The notes under the pieces: model-generated
Databases searched by the model: none
What the model saw: the letters and a program-made list of their open reading frames with translations, nothing else
What the model was told of the DNA's origin: nothing
Source of the DNA: Candidatus Fermentithermobacillaceae bacterium
GTDB lineage: Bacteria; Bacillota; Sulfobacillia; Fermentithermobacillales; Fermentithermobacillaceae
NCBI GenBank assembly: GCA_012837895.1
Contig: DUQH01000021.1
Coordinates: 1-57,282 of the forward strand
Reading direction: 5' to 3'
Length of the DNA stretch: 57,282 nt
Translations under genes and position numbers: made by a program
In this document: piece by piece, positions 52,668 through 57,282 of the stretch
Layout of the letters: every line of letters begins with the position of its first letter
Position numbering within the stretch: position 1 is the stretch's first letter

Positions 52668-53606
52668 ATGGACATAATCGTGGTAGCGCTTGGCGGAAAT
52701 GCTATCTTGCAGAAGGGCGAGCGAGGCACAGCTGAGGACCAAAGGCGGAACATCCAGAGAACTGCCGCCCAGCTTGCGGGTCTGGTCCAGGAAGGGTACA
52801 GGTTGGTAATCACCCATGGCAACGGCCCCCAGGTCGGCAACATTCTAATCCAAAACGAAGCAGGTAGGGGAAAGGTACCTCAAATGCCCATGGACATATG
52901 CGGTGCCCAAAGCCAGGGGATGATCGGGTATATGCTGCAAATGTGCTTGCGCAACGCCTTAAGGAAACTTGACTTAGACATACCCATATCAACAGTGGTA
53001 ACCCAGACCCTGGTGGACAAGCATGACCCTGCCTTTAGTAACCCCACCAAACCGGTGGGGCCGTTTTACTCTAAGGAATGGGCACAAGAGAGAATGGCAT
53101 CGCACGGGGAAACCTGGATTGAGGATGCAGGAAGGGGTTGGAGGAGGGTGGTCCCCTCTCCTGAACCTAAAGCGATAATAGAAACGCCGTCCATCAGGCG
53201 TCTGGTAGACGAGGGACATATCGTCATCTGTTCAGGTGGCGGTGGGATACCTGTGGTTGAATTGGAAGATGGAAGCCTTGTAGGCGTGGAAGCTGTGGTC
53301 GAAAAAGACCTTAGTGCTGAAATACTGGCTTCATCAATAGGAGCTACGAGTCTGATCATACTTACAGATGTAAATGGTGCAGCCTTGAATTACAGAGACA
53401 TAGGCGAGCGCTGGTTGGGACAAGTGACCCTGTCCCGGCTGGCTGATTACTACCATGAATCCCATTTTTTCGAGGGAAGCATGAGGCCTAAGGTAAAGGC
53501 GATCATGAGGTTTATCGAGCACGGCGGAAAGCTAGCTGTTATCGCGTCTTTGGACAAGGCCCGGGATGCTGCCCTGGGACAGACAGGTACGAGGATTATC
53601 GGTTGA
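52668..53606 (+). CDS. arcC: Carbamate kinase
   Basis: About 312 residues from ATG 52668, behind GGGGAGG; the frame is open from 52641 without its own site. It belongs to the amino-acid-kinase family with ALGGNAILQKGE near the start, THGNGPQVGNIL, ICSGGGGIPV and the C-terminal GGKLAVIASLDKARDAALGQTGTRI. It interconverts ATP plus carbamate with ADP plus carbamoyl phosphate. No arginine deiminase or ornithine carbamoyltransferase gene is next to it, so its pathway (arginine, purine or allantoin breakdown) is not shown. It starts 27 bases after dacF, so they may be cotranscribed. Confidence 0.95.
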   Translation: MDIIVVALGGNAILQKGERGTAEDQRRNIQRTAAQLAGLVQEGYRLVITHGNGPQVGNILIQNEAGRGKVPQMPMDICGAQSQGMIGYMLQMCLRNALRKLDLDIPISTVVTQTLVDKHDPAFSNPTKPVGPFYSKEWAQERMASHGETWIEDAGRGWRRVVPSPEPKAIIETPSIRRLVDEGHIVICSGGGGIPVVELEDGSLVGVEAVVEKDLSAEILASSIGATSLIILTDVNGAALNYRDIGERWLGQVTLSRLADYYHESHFFEGSMRPKVKAIMRFIEHGGKLAVIASLDKARDAALGQTGTRIIG

Positions 53607-53660
53607 CAGTCGCCGGTGCCGTGTGAGCCCGGTGTCTTACAACGTACTAGGAAATCAAAA

Positions 53661-53702
53661 GGCCGGTAAGCTCGTTTGTGCAGAGCTTACCGGCCGTGTT
53701 TT
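53661..53702 (+). terminator. Strong bidirectional terminator between arcC and ddh
   Basis: A 13-pair perfect stem GGCCGGTAAGCTC / GAGCTTACCGGCC (53661-53673 and 53683-53695) with a nine-base loop. GTGTTTT follows on the plus strand, and on the minus strand TTTTGATTT follows. It serves the convergent genes on both sides. Confidence 0.9.
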
Positions 53703-53706
53703 CCTG

Positions 53707-54594
53707 TCATACAAAATTGCGGATGATGCTCTCCCTGTCCTCGGGCAGTAGATCGATCGGGGGTATTTCGGGAAGCACATAGCATCCTGGTTCAAGCCGC
53801 ATTGAAGCCCTGGCTGCAGACACCATGATCTGGGCAGTAGCTGAAGGATTGGTCAGGGTCATTTTGAGTTCCAGGCGCTGGTTATGGGCGGTACCTGATG
53901 CTCCCATACGCTCGATCAAGACTCCGTGACCCATGACTTTCAGTTTCCCTACATCGTCTACCATGGTAACCCTGGTACTGTCATTGACGAAATACGGGTC
54001 TTCCTTGATTTGCTGCGCTATCTCGTCAAATTGGCCCGGTTCTTCGACTTCCACATACACATCTCTCTTATGTTGTCCGTATCCTACTGGCAGGGTAAGG
54101 GAAAGAGCATCTTTCACTCCCGGAATGGCTCTTGCAGCCACGCTGTGTCCCATGCTCATCCCCGGACCGAAGTTGGTGTAGGTAATACCTTGCGGCGCAA
54201 TGGCCATAAACAACATGCGGATTACCGAGTCGGTTCCAGGATCCCATCCCGCCCCGATGATGGCAGTTGTCCCGTTTTGCTTGGCACATTCGTCCAGCTG
54301 CTTCTTGAGCGATGCCATTGAATCGCCGTGGATGTCGTATCCGTCTACAGTGTTGATTCCCTTAGCCAGGTATTCAGGTGCCACTTTGGGAATCAGACGT
54401 GAAGGGATAGCCATGACTGCTACATCCACGTTTTCCAGGGAATCGACGTTCTTGACCACAGGCACTCTGGAGTCATCTACATCCAAGATCTCCACGACAC
54501 CTGCAAGTTCCATATCCGGCGCTTGCTTGATGCACTCAACTGCCTCTTGTCCTACATTGCCGTAACCTACGACGCATACTCTGATTTGCTTCAT
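53707..54594 (-). CDS. ddh: Meso-diaminopimelate dehydrogenase
   Basis: About 295 residues from ATG 54594; GGAGGGG lies upstream, and a TTG two codons earlier is also open. An N-terminal Rossmann domain (IRVCVVGYGNVGQEAVECI) is followed by a substrate domain with GAGWDPGTDSVIRMLF, NFGPGMSMGHSVAARAIPGVKDALSLTLPVGYGQHKRDVYVE and a C-terminal NPSATAQIMVSAARAS, all typical of NADPH-dependent DAP dehydrogenase. It makes meso-DAP directly from tetrahydrodipicolinate for wall and lysine, or oxidises it. The 130 bases upstream hold a weak promoter candidate (TTGTAT-17-TAGGTT, minus strand) and nothing else I can name. Confidence 0.93.
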   Translation of the reverse strand: MKQIRVCVVGYGNVGQEAVECIKQAPDMELAGVVEILDVDDSRVPVVKNVDSLENVDVAVMAIPSRLIPKVAPEYLAKGINTVDGYDIHGDSMASLKKQLDECAKQNGTTAIIGAGWDPGTDSVIRMLFMAIAPQGITYTNFGPGMSMGHSVAARAIPGVKDALSLTLPVGYGQHKRDVYVEVEEPGQFDEIAQQIKEDPYFVNDSTRVTMVDDVGKLKVMGHGVLIERMGASGTAHNQRLELKMTLTNPSATAQIMVSAARASMRLEPGCYVLPEIPPIDLLPEDRESIIRNFV

Positions 54595-54730
54595 CGCCAA
54601 ACCCCTCCAGTTGGGTCAGTGTGTTGGATTTGATCTGCCGGTCTAGTCGTAACGCCAAACCTGCTACAAACCTACTACTTCTATATTTGATATACAACTT
54701 CCTTCTTATGTAGCTCAGTATGGCGCCCCC

Positions 54731-55774
54731 TTAGTCGCCAACTATCACCCGGTCTAGATCGGGAACCAGATGAATCCATAGCATTCCGCCTGCCAAGCCG
54801 GCATCAGGCTCATCAATGTAGAGCATGAGAGGCTCCCTGAGAGAAGGTTTTTTCCATTTACCCTGGCACATAACCCCGTCCGAAAAGAACAAGGCTTTTC
54901 CTTCGCCGGTGACATCCATGTCCATTTCTATCAGCTTACCTGTGGGATATGTGGTCTCTATCTGGAGAAACGCAAGCGCCTTAGGAGCAATCGCCTCATC
55001 GTCCTGGTCCAGGTGTTGCTTGTCGTTTATGTAGCGGTGGTATTGCCCGTCTTCGTATAGGTATTTCACCACGTTTGGGTAACCGGCCACATTTGAGAAG
55101 CCATAGGAAATCTCTAGGGCGGGAGCTCCCTTAAGGGTACCTTTTGGATAGAAGTCTGTTCTTGAGAGGGAGAAGCCTCTCGAGGAGGAGCCCTGGACTA
55201 TCTTACCGGTAGAAGTGTACAAGTTGTCAGGAGCCACCCTGTCGCTGCTTCTCCAGAAACATTCACCGGCGGAGTATATGTCACACAAACTCTTCACTTT
55301 GTTGGTACGTATTATTTCCAGGCCGTCTTCAGAACCGCCGCAGTGGGCAAAGGGGGTGTCAAAGCCTACGGCGATTTGGACCATTGGCTTCCTTACACTC
55401 CTCACAGGCCCGATCTTTTCCATCTCAATATCAAATCCGGCCAGAAGCCTGGTGATGCCGCCTTCAGCAGGGACTTCAAACACCACTGCTGCTTTTGACA
55501 GGCCTGATTGGGGTCTGGCGCCGGAATTGTTGCCTATGCTCACGAATATCATGCCGTCTAGCTTCGCTGGTTCTGGTGTAGCCGGTTCCTCAGGCTCCTC
55601 AGGCTCTTGCGGCTCAAAAGCCCCGGGATCGGGCTCGGGTCCTGGGGCCTCAGGAGGTTGCTCGCTACAGCCCGCGAAAGTGAACAGGATTGCAAAGATA
55701 GTGCTGAAGACTACGAAACTAAGTACAATACTGCGCCTCATGTTTATGCATGGACGTTTAGGGTTTGGTTCCAT
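54731..55774 (-). CDS. DUF3048 (YerB-like) lipoprotein
   Basis: A 347-residue protein. A basic n-region and hydrophobic segment lead to lipobox FAGC at about residues 33-36. A Pro/Glu-rich linker (about 37-70) and the two DUF3048 regions follow: NNSGARPQSGLSKAAVVFEVPAEGGITRLLAGF and GPVRSVRKPMVQIAVGFDTPFAHCGGS. An extracellular, lipid-anchored protein of unknown biochemical function. ATG start behind GAGGAGA; a second Met (residue 12) is possible. It is divergent from the patatin gene, with no shared regulatory site that I can identify. Confidence 0.88.
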   Translation of the reverse strand: MEPNPKRPCINMRRSIVLSFVVFSTIFAILFTFAGCSEQPPEAPGPEPDPGAFEPQEPEEPEEPATPEPAKLDGMIFVSIGNNSGARPQSGLSKAAVVFEVPAEGGITRLLAGFDIEMEKIGPVRSVRKPMVQIAVGFDTPFAHCGGSEDGLEIIRTNKVKSLCDIYSAGECFWRSSDRVAPDNLYTSTGKIVQGSSSRGFSLSRTDFYPKGTLKGAPALEISYGFSNVAGYPNVVKYLYEDGQYHRYINDKQHLDQDDEAIAPKALAFLQIETTYPTGKLIEMDMDVTGEGKALFFSDGVMCQGKWKKPSLREPLMLYIDEPDAGLAGGMLWIHLVPDLDRVIVGD

Positions 55775-55917
55775 TGGAGCATTCTCCTCTGACTATTAGA
55801 TTGGATAAAATACCTATTTATCTCAGGCAAGCATTTATCCTTCCACATGGCGCCGATTTGAGCTTGCAAAACTGTCAATGTAACCCGGCTGCACATAAGG
55901 TAGCAGGGGTGGTATTG

Positions 55918-56826
55918 ATGAAAAGATGGGGCATTGCTCTTGGCGCAGGGGGTATTCTGGGATTTGCTCACATAGGCGTGCTTGAGGCGCTTGAATCAAG
56001 GGGGCTAAGGCCAAGCTTTGTAGCAGGTACCAGTGCAGGCGCGATAATAGGGGGGCTTTGGGCGTCGGGAGTCAAGTTAAGCTCAATAAGATACCAGATG
56101 GAAACCTTGGTCCTTGACGAACCGGTGAGGATCTTGCCCGGAGACCTCGCCGACCAGGGATCCGGCGTGCCGGCCACAGCTATTCAGGGACTCCTGGGCA
56201 CCGCTTGGATTGAGTCAGCTCTCGCCCGTCTTACAGGTAATAAAATGATATCTGACGTTGAGATTCCCCTTTCGATCGTATCTTGTGATTTGCATACCGG
56301 AGACACTGTGGTTTTCACCAACAGGCCTCCTAGGTCGAAAAATTCACCAGGTACATTGCCTATAGGGCATGACATTTACCCGGAAAGAGATAGGAGATAT
56401 ATCACCAGGGTGCGCCTTGCTACCGCCATCATGGCAAGCGCAGCCTTGCCCGGAGTTTTTGTTCCGAGAAAGGTTTTCAACAGCAAACTGGTTGACGGCG
56501 GGGTTAAGGAAATGGTGCCTGCGTATGAGGTCAGGCGGTTAGGGGCAGAGGAAGTACTGTCAGTTGATCTGGGTTCATATATCGACCGGCGCCAGGAGGT
56601 AAGGGGGGTGTATTCTGTGCTTTCAAGAAGTTTCAACCTAGCTACCCGTGCTGCGACTCTGGAGCATCTTAGAAAATACAGTTCGTTGACGTTAACGCCA
56701 CCTGTATGGGAGCCGGGATTGCCTACCCCGTCCAAGATAAGGTCACTGGTGGAGGCCGGCAGGAGATGTGCGGAAAAGCATATGGAAGAATGGCTGGCCC
56801 TCATTGGTCTGCAGGAAATACGCTGA
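55918..56826 (+). CDS. Patatin-like phospholipase/esterase (RssA/YlbK type)
   Basis: About 302 residues from ATG 55918, with AGGGGTGG upstream. The oxyanion-hole glycines GAGGILGFAHIGVLEAL lie at about 9-25, the nucleophile elbow GTSAG places Ser39, and the catalytic Asp is D193 in LVDGGVKE. There is no signal peptide or membrane segment, so it is probably cytoplasmic. The substrate is not predictable; lipid acyl hydrolysis is the family activity. The longer open frame upstream from 55765 runs through unrelated intergenic sequence and has no ribosome site. Confidence 0.9.
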   Translation: MKRWGIALGAGGILGFAHIGVLEALESRGLRPSFVAGTSAGAIIGGLWASGVKLSSIRYQMETLVLDEPVRILPGDLADQGSGVPATAIQGLLGTAWIESALARLTGNKMISDVEIPLSIVSCDLHTGDTVVFTNRPPRSKNSPGTLPIGHDIYPERDRRYITRVRLATAIMASAALPGVFVPRKVFNSKLVDGGVKEMVPAYEVRRLGAEEVLSVDLGSYIDRRQEVRGVYSVLSRSFNLATRAATLEHLRKYSSLTLTPPVWEPGLPTPSKIRSLVEAGRRCAEKHMEEWLALIGLQEIR

Positions 56827-56914
56827 GCCGAAGGGAAAGATGGATCAGGTGGAAGAATCACTAAACCGTAGATGTTAACGGAAAGTCTTTCTGACGAAGG
56901 GGGACAGTAAGGCT

Positions 56915-57088
56915 ATGGAGTTTTTCTTCAGACCGTGGGTAGGCCCTGTACTGGCCCTCCTGGCCTTAGGCGCAAGTTACCTGGGCCGCATTGGGGTCTT
57001 GCCCAGGGAGGTTGCCAACGTGCTGACCATATTGGCCATTTCCTCAGCCCTGGCGTCATACTTGAATAGAAGGGAACAGGAAGGGTAG
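56915..57088 (+). CDS. Small membrane protein, function unknown
   Basis: A 57-residue ORF from ATG 56915 (AAGGGGGACAG upstream) to TAG 57086-57088. It has an N-terminal MEFFFRPWVGPVLALL and a hydrophobic helix to about residue 22. Basic and acidic residues come next, then a second hydrophobic helix (VLTILAISSALASYL) and a charged tail NRREQEG. The two-helix hairpin layout and the ribosome site make it credible. No homologue is recognised. Confidence 0.6.
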   Translation: MEFFFRPWVGPVLALLALGASYLGRIGVLPREVANVLTILAISSALASYLNRREQEG

Positions 57089-57162
57089 GCTGGCAGTGCA
57101 ACATTTCTGCCGTCAAGGCATATCACCGGCAGGTAGCAAAAACGTTGCCATTAAGTGTCAAC

Positions 57163-57218
57163 GGACAGTGATTTTGTCACCCCCAAGAATACTAATTTGG
57201 ACAGTGAAAATGTCACCC
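57163..57218. repeat. Tandem end repeats, possible terminal sequence of an insertion element
   Basis: Two near-identical 20-base units, 36 bases apart: GGACAGTGATTTTGTCACCC (57163-57182) and GGACAGTGAAAATGTCACCC (57199-57218). Each contains the inverted motif GACA...TGTC. The left edge begins TGTCAAC. Multiple short repeats of this kind are typical of IS21-like ends, where they bind transposase. The element body would lie beyond the window, so identity is tentative. Confidence 0.4.
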
Positions 57219-57232
57219 TCTTTGTTTAAGAA

Positions 57233-57252
57233 GTGGCGGCGTCCGCCGCCAC
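57233..57252. repeat. Perfect GC-rich hairpin near the right edge
   Basis: GTGGCGGC-GTCC-GCCGCCAC, eight pairs with a four-base loop, just inside the putative element end. No T-run follows, so it is not an obvious terminator. Confidence 0.5.
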
Positions 57253-57282
57253 ATCTCAGTTTTGGTATTGCTGAAGAATCAA

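Noticed and set aside
1-57282. CRISPR array, prophage or defence island
   Set aside because: No regularly spaced direct repeats, phage structural genes, integrase other than XerC, or restriction or toxin genes were seen.

Overview
The window is chromosomal DNA of about 50% GC from a motile, endospore-forming, Gram-positive bacterium of the Clostridia-like Firmicutes. The grounds are a gerABC germinant receptor, a YtvI-type sporulation protein, CodY, a PolC-type replicative polymerase, meso-diaminopimelate dehydrogenase, purine-rich Shine-Dalgarno sites and frequent GTG and TTG starts. I cannot name the genus. Gene order is mostly the conserved Firmicutes block topA-xerC-hslV-hslU-codY-flagellar genes-sigD-rpsB-tsf-pyrH-frr-uppS-cdsA-dxr-rseP-ispG-polC.

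Layout. (1) 1-11726: end of comM, then yraN; a reverse-strand block (rnhB, a SAM methyltransferase, a membrane diguanylate cyclase and gerA-gerB-gerC) splits these from dprA and topA. (2) 11744-15629: a promoter, then xerC/codV, hslV, hslU and codY. (3) 15712-37575: a c-di-GMP-I riboswitch and an intrinsic terminator stand in front of a continuous flagellar operon: flgB, flgC, fliE, fliF, fliG, fliH, fliI, fliJ, fliK, flgD, a small operon protein, flgE, motA, motB, fliL, fliM, fliN, a fliO-fliP fusion, fliQ, fliR, flhB, flhA, a PilZ gene, the flagellar sigma factor, fapA and a small unknown gene. No che genes, flhF or flhG lie between flhA and the sigma gene, where B. subtilis has them. (4) 37588-49638: an rpsB leader with a possible pseudoknot over the ribosome binding site, then translation, nucleotide, lipid and isoprenoid genes, ending in a polC with no DnaQ-type exonuclease insert. 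(5) 49692-57282: an accessory region with folT, a probable 6S-like RNA, tRNA-Leu(CAG), a DUF523/TudS-like gene, a DD-carboxypeptidase, carbamate kinase, ddh, a DUF3048 lipoprotein, a patatin-like hydrolase, a 57-residue membrane protein and what may be the end of an insertion sequence.

How it fits together. Three layers of cyclic-di-GMP signalling occur here: a diguanylate cyclase with an intact product-inhibition site, a riboswitch at the head of the flagellar operon, and a single-domain PilZ receptor inside that operon. CodY, encoded just upstream, may link motility to nutrient state. The most notable points are the exonuclease-less PolC with a complete PHP metal site, the FliO-FliP fusion, the rpsB leader pseudoknot, a compact three-way-junction RNA before flgE, and the unannotated 6S-like RNA. 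Nothing in the window looks like a defence system, prophage or CRISPR locus.
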